Assembly (NCBI GenBank): GCA_023333565.1
Contig: JAJKFH010001792.1
Span: 496,001-560,000, forward strand
Source of the DNA: Puffinus mauretanicus
Taxonomy: Eukaryota; Chordata; Aves; Procellariiformes; Procellariidae
Reading direction: 5' to 3'
DNA: 64,000 nt
Shown: one piece after another, positions 13,353 through 23,600 of the stretch
How the letters are laid out: every line of letters begins with the position of its first letter
Position numbering within the stretch: position 1 is the stretch's first letter
Notes under the pieces: model-generated
Database searches by the model: none
The model's input: only the letters and a program-made list of their open reading frames with translations
What the model was told of the DNA's origin: nothing
Program-made: the position numbers and the translations under genes

Positions 13353-14941
13353 CTAAACCATGTCCCTAAGTGCCACTTCTACACGTCTTTTAAATACCTC
13401 CAGGGATGGTGACTCAACCACTTCCCTGGGCAGCCTGTTCCAATGCTTTTGGTGAAGAAATTTTTCCTAATATCCAATCTAAACCTCCCCTGGAGCAACT
13501 TGAGGCTGTTTCCTCTTGTCCTATCACTTGTCACTTGGGAGAAGAGACCAACACCCACCTCACTGCAACCTCCTTTCAGGTAGTTGTAGAGCGCGGTGAG
13601 GTCTCCCCTCAGCCTCCTTTTCTCCAAGCTAAACAGTCCCAGTTCCCTCAGCCGCTCCTCTTAAGACTTGTGCTCCAGGCCCTTCACCAGCTTCATTGTG
13701 CCCTTCTCTGGACACGCTCCAGCACCAAAATGTCCTTCTTGTAGTGAGGGGCCCAAAACTGAACACAGTATTTGAGGTTTGGCCTCACGAGTACAGGGGG
13801 ATGATCGCTTCCCTAGTCCTGCTGGCCACACTATTTCTAATACAGGCCAGGATGCTGTTGGTCTTCTCTTGGCCACCTGGGCACACTGCTGGCTCATGTT
13901 CAGTTGGCTGTCAACCAACACCCCCAGGTCCTTTTCCTCTGGGCAGCTTTCCAGCCACTCTTCCCCAAACCTGTGGCGTTACATGGGGTTCTTGTGACCC
14001 AAGTGTGGGATCCGGCACTTGGCCTTGTTGAACCTCATACAGTTGGCCTCAGTCCATCAATCCAGCCTGTCTAGGTCCCTCTCTAGACCCTTCCTACCCT
14101 CGAGCAGATCAACACTCCCGCCCAACTTGGTGTCGTCTGCAAACTTCCTGAGGGAACACTCGATCTCCTCATCTAGATCATTGATAAAGATATTGAACAG
14201 AACTGGCCCCAATACTCAGCCCTGTGGAACACCGCTCGTGACTGGCCACCAATTGGATTTAACTCCATTCACCACAACACTTTGGACCCGGCCACCCAGC
14301 CAGTTTTTTACCCAGCGAAGATTACTCCCATCCAAGCCATGAGCAGCCAGTTTCTCCAGGAGAATGCTGTGGGAAACAGTATCAAAGGCTTTACTAAAGT
14401 CTAGGTAGACAACATCCACAGCCTTTCCCTCATCCACTAAGCAGGTCACCTTGTCATAGAAGGAGATCAGGTTAGTCAAGCAGGACCTGCCTTTCATAAA
14501 CCCATGCTGACTGGGCCTGATCACCTGGTTGTCCTGTATGTGCCATGTGATGGCACTCAAGATGATCTGCTCCATACCTTCCCCGGCACTGAGGTCAGAC
14601 GGACAGACCTAGTTTGCCTGGATCCTCCTTCTGGCCCTTCTTGTAGATGGGCGTCACATTTGCTAACTTGCAGTCAACAGAGGCCTCCCCGGTTAGCCAG
14701 GACTGCTGATAAAGGATTGAAAGTTTCTTGGTGAGCACTTCTGCTCCATAGACTTGTGTGTGTCTAAGTGGTGTAGCAGGATGTTAAGCATTTCCCCTTG
14801 GATTATGGGGGCTTCATTCTGCTCCCTGTCCCTATCTTCCAGCTGAGGGGGCTGGGTACCCAGAGAACAACCGGTCTTACTATTAATGACTGAGGCAAAG
14901 AAGGCATTAAGAACCTCAGCCTTTTCCTCATCCTTTGTCAC
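13353..14941 (-). pseudogene. CR1 ORF2 C-terminal part, reverse transcriptase
   Basis: The reverse transcriptase copies CR1 RNA at the nicked target. Visible minus-strand blocks are TKDEEKAEVLNAFFASV (14941 onward), SQHGFMKGRSCLTNL, VYLDFSKAFDTVSHSILLEK, WLGGRVQSVVVNG and TSGVPQG, then the catalytic FADD at 14143-14132 and the C-terminal [26 protein letters not shown] and [10 protein letters not shown]. An opal TGA (14218-14216) sits immediately after VPQG, where the family has a Ser. Further frame changes break the region between about 13640 and 13920. Compared with the family, a short in-element deletion near 14740 removes residues between KSM and the LSI-YQQSW block. The family stop falls at 13355-13353. 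Confidence 0.9.
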
Positions 14942-16110
14942 TATGTTTCCCCCCCATCCAATAAAGGATGGAGATTCTCCTTAGCCCTCCTTTTGTTGCT
15001 TATGTATTTATAGAAACAGTTTTTATTGTCTTTCATGGTAGTAGCCGGATTAAATTCTTGTTGGGCTTTGGCCCTTCTAATTTTCTCCCTGCATAACCTC
15101 ACAACATCCTGGTAGTCCTCCTGAGTTGCCTGCCCCTTCTTCCAAAGGTCATAAACTCTCCTTTTTTCCCTGAGTTCCAGCCAAAGCTCTCTGTTCAGCC
15201 AGGCCGGTCTTCTTCCCCATCGGCTCGTCTTTCGGCACATGGGGACGGCCTGCTCCTGCGCCTTTAAGATTTCCTTCTTGAAGAATGTCCAGCCTTCCTG
15301 GACTCCTTTGCCCTTCAGGACTACCTCCCAAGGGACTCTGTCAACCAGGCTCCTAAGCAGGCCAAAGTCTGCCCTCCGGAAGTCCAAGGTGGCAGTTCTG
15401 CTGACCCTCCTCCTTACTTCTCCAAGAACTGAAAACTCTATCATTTCACGATCACTATGCCCAAGACAGCCTCCAACCATCACATCACCCACAAGTCCTT
15501 CTCTGTTTGCAAACAACAGGTCCAGCGGGGCGCCGTCCCTAGCTGGCTTCCTCACCAGCTGTGTCAGGAAGTTCTCCTCCACACACTCCAGGAACCTCCT
15601 GGCCTGTTTCCTCTCTGCTGTATTATATTTCCAGCAGACATCTGGTAAGTTGAAGTCCCCCACAAGAATGAGGGCTAGCGATTGTGAGATTTCTCCCAGC
15701 TGCTTACAGAATATTTCATCTGCCTCTTCATCCTGGTTGAGTGTTCTATAACAGACTCCCATGATGATATCTGCTTTGTGGCCTTCCCCCTGATTCTTAC
15801 CCATAAACACTCAACCCTGTCGTCACAATCACTAAGCTTTAGACAATCAAAATACTCCCTAACATGCAGGACTACCCCACCACCTATCCTTCCTTCCCTA
15901 TCCCTTCCAAAGAGTTTATAGCCATCCATTGCAGTGCTCCAGTTGTGCAAGTCATCCCACCATGTTTGCATGATGGCAACTATATCATAGTTTTCCTGCT
16001 GCACAATGGCTTCCAGCTCCTCCTTTTTTGTTGCCTATGCTGCGTGCATTGGTGTAGATGTGCTTCAGTTGGGCTATTGATCCCGCCACCTTTGTCAGGG
16101 GAGGAGCGCT
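14942..16110 (-). pseudogene. CR1 ORF2 N-terminal part, APE-type endonuclease
   Basis: This domain nicks target DNA to prime reverse transcription. On the minus strand the pieces in order are YTNARSIGNK, QENYDIVAIMQTWWDD, DGYKLFGRDREGR, VGDFNLPDVCW, DLLFANREGLVGD and LGHSDREMIEF, followed by the linker toward the RT. They lie in different frames: an extra base in the A run near 16025, another shift near 15795 and a third near 14945. Two likely catalytic positions differ from the family pattern. The ITETWW motif reads IMQTWW (Glu to Gln, codon at 15968-15966). The GHSDHE motif reads GHSDRE (His to Arg, codon at 15450-15448). Even with an intact frame the domain would be expected to be dead. 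The 289-codon piece at 15810-14941 is the longest open segment. Confidence 0.9.
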
Positions 16111-16322
16111 AACTCCTGTGTGACCATTCTCAGGCAATTCTGTGGTTTCTAACATATCCATAACCCCTACATCTTTGCTGCTACATGGATCTCCATCTCC
16201 TGCCTCCACTGAGACGGCAGACCAAAGGACCTCGCTAGCACACCGTCCCTCAAACATTGGCATGCTGCCCCCAGGTTTATTTCTAGTGAGCCTGTTTTTT
16301 TTATCCCTTTCCCCCTTCAAAT

Positions 16323-16712
16323 CTAGTTTAAAGCTCTTTCAATAAGCTCTCTTAACTCCTGTGCCAAGACCCTTCCCCCCTTTGAGACAGGTGTACCCCA
16401 TCTGTTGCCAGCAGGCCTGGTGTTGTGTAGACTGACCTATGATCAAAAACCCCCAAATTCTGCCGGTGACACCAGGCTCGGAGCCAGCTATTGATCTGCT
16501 GGCTCTTCCTGTCTCTTCCCTCATCATTCCCTGCAACTGGAAGGATAGAGAAGAACACTACTTGTGCTCCTGATCTCTCAACCAGTTGTCCCAAGGTCCT
16601 GAAGTATCTCCTGATTGCCCTCGGACTTCTTGTTGCAACTTCATCACTGCTTACCTGAAAAATCAATAATGAATAGTAATCTGAGGACCGTACCAGGGTA
16701 GAAGAAACAAAA
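16323..16712 (-). pseudogene. CR1 ORF1 C-terminal part, SGNH/esterase-like domain
   Basis: In CR1 elements ORF1 encodes an RNA-associated protein whose C-terminal domain resembles SGNH hydrolases. Here the frame reads SSDEVATRSPRAIRRYFRTL, then GAQVVFFSILPV, then TDGVHLSQRG. The last motif supplies the Asp and His of the SGNH triad, and both are kept. The N-terminal half, including the block with the nucleophilic Ser, is absent through 5' truncation. A one-base shift near 16375 throws off the last residues. In the neighbouring frame the expected end (VLAQELRELIERALN) appears and runs to a TAG at 16325-16323. ORF2 begins just after that stop, as in the family. Confidence 0.85.
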
Positions 16713-16743
16713 CCGGGGCGGGGGGGGGGGGGGGGAAAAAAAA
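16713..16743. repeat. poly-G then poly-A tract at the CR1 5' junction
   Basis: GGGGC is followed by 16 consecutive G (16720-16735) and 8 A (16736-16743), exactly where the recognisable CR1 ORF1 sequence ends. On the element's strand this is T8 then C16. It may be filler or slippage at the truncation point, or an assembly or sequencing artefact. The G run could in principle form a quadruplex. Confidence 0.8.
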
Positions 16744-19322
16744 GAACCACTGAAGAACTTGATTTTCCAGTTTGTCCTTCTAAGGTTTGGTCTAAAAGCC
16801 TTCAGAAGCATTAAGATACTTTCAATTAACTTCAGTGGGTTTTGGATGAAGACTTTAGGGAACAGTGTTTCACAAACAACAGACACAAGTCTTTCTTTCC
16901 CTCTTTCTCACAATAATGAAAAATAGTCCTAGCAAATTATAAAAACCTTCTACAACTTTCACAACTATTCTCACTTTGGGAAACTGGGGAAAAGAAGCTG
17001 TAGTCCCTTAATGAGGCAAATAAAACCAAAAGAAGCATAGGTAAGTTAAATTGCTCTCTCCATTTTAACATACCTAATTATTAGTGTCTGGCTGAGATCT
17101 AGATCCTATAAAAATGACATCCTCCACAATACAAGAGGGATAGTTTAAGCTACCTTAAATCACTCAACCTGCAATACATCTGAAATGTTAATTAAGCAAG
17201 TTTTTTATCCTCACCTCTGCTCTGCTGGCTTTAGTGAAAGCTTGTCTGCCAGGGAAAACTCTCTACAGGTACCGCCAATTCTGTTTGAAGTTGGTGATCT
17301 GGGTTTGGCTCATAACATTCACAGTAGATTTACCTGAAAGATCAATAAAAGTGTGTTCAAAGCAAGATTGGCTTCATAGAGCCTAGGATTTTATTAATTT
17401 ATATAAACTTCCTAAAACTTTTGTTATAAAGAAAAAGGGAAAAGCTTGAAAATATTCACATTGTACAGCAGGGTAATGAAACTGGTATAGCAAAGTTCTG
17501 GAATTAGTTTCTCTTTTCAAAAAAAAAACCCCTCAAAATAGTGCACATATCAGAATGACAGGATGCTACAGACACAGATGAGATTTTCAAATATAGCTGG
17601 AGCTTTCAGATGTTTCGAGTTGTGACATCTCAACAGGTCCTCATTTTCGGGGATTGTAAGCACCCCATCTTGGAAATATGTCTTTAAAGTGTCTCATACA
17701 AAGCACCCCAAAATACCTTTCACAATATGCCTCCCTCAAAAATTTTTATTGTGGCAAGTCCTTGATTGAAAACTGTGTCTTCTGTCATTGATGGCATGAG
17801 ACAGATCATTGTAACAAAAGAAATCTAAAGGCAATTCTCATTCCCTAGTGCTAAATGAAATAGTATCCCTCAGTGTGGTACATGCTGACTTCTTTTTTTT
17901 TTTTTTCATGGTGTATAGTTTAGTAGAATATAAAATCAGAATTTAAAATCCAATCAAGCAGCCAGCAAGACTTTGATCTTTAAAATGCTGGAATTATCTT
18001 TAATCAGAGGAGATTTATAAGTAGTAGTTGAATTAAAGGTGGAATTACTGTCTGGCTTTGTTCGTTTAAGATTCTCTGCTCTTCCCACTAACAAAATTTT
18101 TGTCTCAAATATCTCCTATATTCTTTGAGAGGGATTTGTAATAGGCAGTCTTCAACTTCAGAATTGGGTTAATCTTCCAGATCTTTAGTGGCAGCACTAT
18201 AAGTAGATCTGTGAGCTTGGAGACCCTTATCAGTGAAAGAGTATTTGAAGCTCTGGGAATGTGTGTTCCCAAGCCCACGGTGAACTGCCTCAAAGAGCAG
18301 AAGAAAATAGAGTAAGTCTGGGTGGAGAAATCCTTGTTTTTCATGTATACTCCTAGGGAAAAGCAGGCTATTTTCTTTTGAAATCCTGCTTCTTTGGGTT
18401 TACTTATTTGTTCTCACACACTTAATGATTCTTATAATGGAGGAGGCATTGTATTTTTCATTGGAATAAATGAGAAAATATGTTGAAATGCTCAAAATGG
18501 GTTAAAAGTTTCATAGAAAATACTTCCTTTACAGGTCTGATGAGCAATGTGAAACTTGTGACAGAGAGGTTCCATCCAGGAGAGGAAAAAGGGTGTGCCA
18601 AAGCCCATGGACTCATGCATCACCAGACCCTCCAGCTACAGCTGAGCATTGTCACCTTCTTTCTCTTGCTTCCCAGTTCAGGTTTGTCACGTCAGAAAGG
18701 AGATATTTGGTCAGAAATTTTGTTTCTATCAACAAAGCAAGAAACCCTTCTTTTTTGTGTGGCCAGCTTCACTACCCAGCCATCCCAGGCTGAGTTTTAG
18801 ATATCATAAATTCACACTAAAAGCGTGTTTGGAAATGTTTTGATGTCCCTTGTCAGATTTTGAAGTAATAACATTTCCTATCCCCCCATCCAAGAAATGT
18901 AATGTAGTTTAACCAAAAAATCTCAGAATGATGGAGTGACACACATAAATAGAACCTCCCTGCCCCTGCTCCTTCTCAAGGTTTTTCACAGAGCGATACC
19001 AATAGGCAGTGCCTTCTTCATCCCCCCCTTATCAGTTTAATATTTTTTATTGTAGTATTTGCTGACATTGTTCACATACCACTGGAAAACTCTCTAGTCT
19101 CTGAGTTCAAACCTAACAGAACAAAGGTTGGAAGTCATATTTTCCTCATTTTTGTTGATACCACCATGACATGAAAGGCCAACAAAGACAAAGTGAAGTT
19201 GCCTGGCTGAGTAGCTGGAGGACTGTCTTCCATGCACTTCATTACCTTTATAGATACTGCATTATTTCACCTTCCTCTCATTCCATCCCAAAAGCAAAAA
19301 AAGTAAGTGGCTGTGTGGGGTG
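16744..19322. other. unique sequence between two CR1 copies
   Basis: No gene or repeat family recognised apart from a 14-base T run at 17893-17906. A cluster of overlapping short plus-strand frames at 18480-18843 has no recognisable domains. Confidence 0.5.
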
Positions 19323-20212
19323 AATCATAGAATCATAGAACCATAGAATCAGTAAGGTTGGAAAAGACCTCTAAGATCATCGTGTCCAACCGTCAATCCA
19401 ACACACCATGCCCACTACACCATGTCCCTAAGCGCCTCATCTACATGTCTTTTAAATACTTCCAGGGATGGTGACTCTACCACTTCCCTGGCAGCCTGTT
19501 CCAAGGCCTGACCACTCTTTCAGTAAAGAAATTTTTCCTAATGTCCAATCTAAACCTCCCCTGGCGCAACTTGAGGCCATTTCCTCTCGTCCTATCGCTT
19601 GTTACTTGGGAGAAGAGACCAACACCCACCTCGCTACAACCTCCTTTCAGGTAGTTGTAGAGCGCGATGAGGTCTCCCCTCAGCCTCCTCTTCTCCAGAC
19701 TAAACAACCCCAGTTCCCTCAGCCGCTCCTCATAAGACTTGTGCTCCAGGCCCTTCACCAGCTTCGTTGCCCTCCTCTGGACATGCTCCAGCACCTCCAT
19801 GTCCTTCTTGTAGTGAGGGGCCCAAAACTGAACACAGGATTCGAGGTGCGGCCTCACTAGTGCCGCGTACAGGGGCACGATCACCTCCCTAGTCCTGCTG
19901 GCCACACTATTCCTAATACAGGCCAGGATGCCATTGGCCTTCTTGGCCACCTGGGCACACTGCCGGCTCATGTTCAGCCGGCTGTCAACCAGCACCCCTA
20001 GGTCCTTTTCCTCTGGGCAGCTTTCCAGCCACTCTTCCCCAAGCCTGTAGCGTTGCCTGGGGTTGTTGTGGTCAAAGTGCAGGATCCGGCACTTGGCCTT
20101 GTTGAACCTCATACAGTTGGCCTCGGCCCATCGATCCAGCCTGTCCAGGTCCCTCTGCAGAGCCTTCCTACCCTCGAGCAGATCAACACTCCCGCCCAAC
20201 TTGGTGTCATCC
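19323..20212 (-). mobile_element. CR1 LINE 3' fragment, about 890 bp, relatively young
   Basis: Minus orientation. The 3' terminus at 19323-19375 shows two AATCATAG-type octamers and the GGTTGGAAAAGACCTCTAAG block (with the following bases). The 5' end stops abruptly at 20212 inside the RT catalytic motif: only the DD of FADD and the following [10 protein letters not shown] are kept. By eye it aligns with 13262-14130 of the larger CR1 with about 10% differences, but it retains far more CpG sites and a nearly unbroken reading frame, so it inserted later. No flanking target duplication is obvious, as is usual for CR1. Confidence 0.95.
19415..20211 (-). pseudogene. CR1 reverse transcriptase C-terminal fragment
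   Basis: An uninterrupted frame of about 240 codons runs from just after the catalytic DD and contains [84 protein letters not shown] and [16 protein letters not shown] single missing G near 19487 shifts the last stretch (LPGKW instead of LPREVV-type). The family stop is then met at 19417-19415. There is no start context or upstream domain, because this is a 5'-truncated insertion and not a gene. The plus-strand frames over the same DNA are shadows. Confidence 0.9.
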
Positions 20213-20579
20213 CCAAGCTATGCGAAGGGGAACTGCTTGAAAGGAGTATTCAGGAAAAACAATTAGTTTATGGAGGGGAAGGTGTGATGTGGAGAAGGGA
20301 ACATTTAGAGAGGAGGTTACTTTTTCTTTTCACTTTTTTTTTTTATTTTTTTGTGTTTCCAAAGAAAGTGCCAGGTGTTTGTTCACTTTCCAACCCTTGT
20401 GAACCAAGCGTCGAGCCTAATCCACTGAGCCTTTTGCTAACTGAACCCTGCTGGATTTATCCTGCCTTACTTAGCACATATTATCTGGATACTTTGACTG
20501 CTTCAGACGATTATGGTTGTAATTCTTTGTGGGGTTTTACTGCATCATACCAGGGCATAATAAGACTTTAAATACATAT

Positions 20580-20633
20580 AAAAAAAAAAAGGGGGGAAAA
20601 GAAGAAAAGAAGAAAAGAAAAAGACAAAAAAAC
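20580..20633. repeat. A-rich / (GAAAA)n low-complexity tract
   Basis: A run of A, then six G, then repeated GAAAA-type units and more A. Slippage-prone simple sequence. Confidence 0.85.
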
Positions 20634-23600
20634 CCTCATCTGTGAATAAAGGCTTTTATAAGCAGCATAGCATTGCATTCTGCCTGAGTGTTCCTTCTGA
20701 CAGTGTAACACTGGAAAAATAAGTATTCCCATTGCCCCTTTGCAAGGAAAGGTCTAGCTGAGGCACAGTGAACAGCAGTTTAACATTTCTTGTTTTTCCT
20801 TTTATTTATGGGTAACTGGGATTGCTGCTCTTGTAGCTGCAAAGTAGGGCAAAGTAACCCACAGATGCAATTTCCACAAAGAGAGACCCAGGAAGAACAC
20901 TCTTAATAGACATCCAAAGAGAAGGGATAGCTAAAACTCCCTTAAGAAAACACAGAGACACATTATGACTGAGTTCTGATAAAGGTGTAAGTCAGTCAAA
21001 CTCCTACTTCTGTACAAGAAAAGAAGCAAAATCACCATGAGGTTCCCACGACCGCTCCTTGGGATGAGCAGGAATATTTATAACTTATCTAAATACACTG
21101 TTTGACTCTTAATATACCTATTCATAGTAGAGCATGCTGAAAGATGGGGCTGAGAGCACAAGGATGTCAATATAGGAAAAGAAAAGTGAGGACAAAAGAA
21201 TAACATTTTTCAGTTCACTGTTTTTTGGGGTCAGGAAAGGGGAACAGGCTGGAGGGAACATTTACCAACTACTAACCACATGATGTGGCAGAGATCACTT
21301 GAGAGGACATATTTTCTGCACTGAGTTTTATAGTCTAGAATAAGGGTTGATGCCATGCATCTCTAATTCTCCTGCCATGATGTTGGCATGTAAAAAATGT
21401 ATATTTCTCTACATGTTGGCTTGAAAAAGGGGACAAGAAAAAATTGCATATCCCATTTCTAAAATTTTGGACAAAACAGGGTAGTGAAGAAAATGTCTGT
21501 GGGCTGGAACATATTTCAGGGCTCTAGTGTCCACTCTGGGATCTCTGGTGACGCTATCTTCTCTCCCTTTTCTGCATATTGCTTAGCTGAGACTCATGTT
21601 TCTACAGTGACTTCCGCAGTTCCCTGTCCATATAAACAGCTCTTTCTGAACTGATCTTTCCATCCAGTTCTTACTTCCCAAGCCCTATTTATCTACCAGT
21701 CCCTCCCACCAGAAGGAACATGGAAAGAGGCTTGGATACCATCCTGTGATCATCCTGACTTGTCTAAATGGTTCCGGCCATGGTTTTGGTCCTTGTTAGC
21801 TAGTACCCACGCAGGCAGTGTCTGAACACTGTTCAGGGGTTAATACAATACAGGAGCCGTTTCCAAGTGGCAGGTGGGATGCAGCCACTCTATTTTCAGG
21901 AGGAAGAGTATCTAAGCATATGGATGCAAGCTGCCTCCTCCCAGCTGGTCTCAAGGACAGAGAACAAGCCCTGGCCTTTTTTGTTTAGTAATATACAGAA
22001 GGGGAGAATTCTAGCAGCAAACAATAACTTGGGGAGCAGATGTGGTTTCTTAATGTTTAACTCATTGTTACAGTTTCTAATTATGTGTTTACAATGACAA
22101 TTATGTATGCTTATAGTTGACTGTATTCCTTTCTTAAAATGAAAATAAATGACTCACTTTACATAGAAAATATTCACAGGGGCATTTCAGATGCTTCGTT
22201 ATCTTTGATTATGTTTCTGTAGCTGTGCATCACTGTCTTCTTAAATGTATATCTTTCTCACAAACATGTTAGCCCTTAATCTATTTGTATCTTTTTTGAT
22301 CATACCTATATGTATCACAATTTATTACTGAATGAATACCTCATAGTCTTTTAACCTTTTCTAGTAAACTAATTTCTTTTCCTAATTTTTACACTTTCAT
22401 GTGATCCTCCCACCCTTGTATAAATCTTCCTGTGCAACAAAATAGTTGACATAAGTAAAACTGCTATGCATAATTGATGTGTTCTCTGTTTAATAAATAA
22501 GGTATCTGTCATATAGGGGGCAAGATTTCCAGTTGTTAAGCAGGCTGGATGAGTGGTAACAGTATTTTTAGCTTCTGTCCAGAAGAATAAAAAAGATAAA
22601 TCTGTTATTCTTGATAAGAAATTATTTCTTTGGAAAGTAAATTCCGGTTGAAGATATATCTGACTGATCCCTTAAAAAAAAAAAATCTGCTATAAATCTG
22701 CTATACATGAAGCTTTCAGAATTGTCAGACTTCATCCACTGTTCGTTTCACAGTAGCAAAAATGGCAGTGGAAAAAAAAAGAGGAAGTTTTTCTGCTGTT
22801 AATGAGACAGAGGTGACTGTAAACAATAGATGTCTTATAGCTATTCTCAAACAGGAATCAAAGCTGTAATTAAATATAAAACACTGTTAGTGATAGGCTC
22901 TTTAATGTAACATATCTCAGTTGCTTTTCCTCTACCAAATATCTTCACTTAGACAAAAGCTGAGAGTGACTGAAAACAAGAGAAGAAAGACTTGTGCTGA
23001 AGACTGATTTCTTGTTGCTTATGACACACCAGTCCTGTAGCTTCAGTAGCAAATAATCTTGACTAGAAGTGGGAACAGAGCCAATTACAGAATTTTGGTG
23101 TCCTACTAAATGGTGCCACGTGAAGACAGTTTGTTCATAGAGGAACAGAGGCTTCAGCTGAACCCCAAGAAAAGGCAAATCCAACCAGCCTTTGCAACTG
23201 CTACCTGCTTTGTTCAGACGTTGGGCTGTCTTTTCCCTGAGCTCAGAGTAGGCAAAGAATAAGAGAGGAAATAACCTGGGGAAAACTGGTGAAGAGCTGA
23301 AGCTTCTTTGCTTTTGTATTGTCAAGTTGTTTTACAACACAAATGTGTGGGTGCTGGATGGATGGCACCATTCTCTCAAAACCACAGGTCCAAAGTATGT
23401 TGCTTCATGAATACACACAAATGAGAACAAAGTAAAGGGAGTACTGGAAGTCAGAGGCAACTCTCACGCAACACCTGCCTGAGCTAATCAAAAGGATACA
23501 CAACTTCTGCACAGTCCTTGATCAGCCGTGCGATGCCTCAAGCCAGAATCCAGCCTATATATGTAAACAAAGAGGAAGCCCTGAGCCAGTACTAGGAAAT

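Larger units (their letters stand above)
13262..16712 (-). mobile_element. CR1 LINE, 3.45 kb, 5'-truncated within ORF1
   Basis: A single non-LTR retrotransposon in minus orientation. Its 3' terminus is at the low coordinate (13262-13320), where AATCATAG-type octamer units and the GGTTGGAAAAGACCT block form the avian CR1 end. Going 5' on the minus strand come a short 3' UTR, ORF2 with C-terminal RT, RT core (FADD) and APE-type endonuclease, and then the ORF1 C-terminal SGNH/esterase-like domain. The full-length family is about 4.5 kb, so roughly the first kilobase (5' UTR and start of ORF1) is missing. Several one-base indels, a stop and a small internal deletion in ORF2 near 14740 make it non-autonomous and inactive. 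Many CpG positions kept in the copy at 19323-20212 read TG/CA here, so this copy looks older than that one. Confidence 0.95.

Noticed and set aside
15239..15751. 170-codon plus-strand frame
   Set aside because: Antisense shadow of the CR1 ORF2 endonuclease region on the minus strand; no domain of its own.
16965..17020. MIR-like 'gggaaactggggaaaagaag' segment
   Set aside because: Single short low-complexity resemblance without the flanking core.
13262..20212. A composite element built from the two CR1 copies
   Set aside because: Both are in the same orientation with independent 5' truncations and different decay, so they are separate insertions.
20053..20571. 172-codon plus-strand frame
   Set aside because: Starts inside the antisense of CR1 RT and runs into unrelated flanking DNA; no recognisable protein.
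20715..20785. MIR-like 'gctgaggcacagtgaac' segment
   Set aside because: Only one short block matches; neighbouring MIR blocks are absent, so not listed as a feature.
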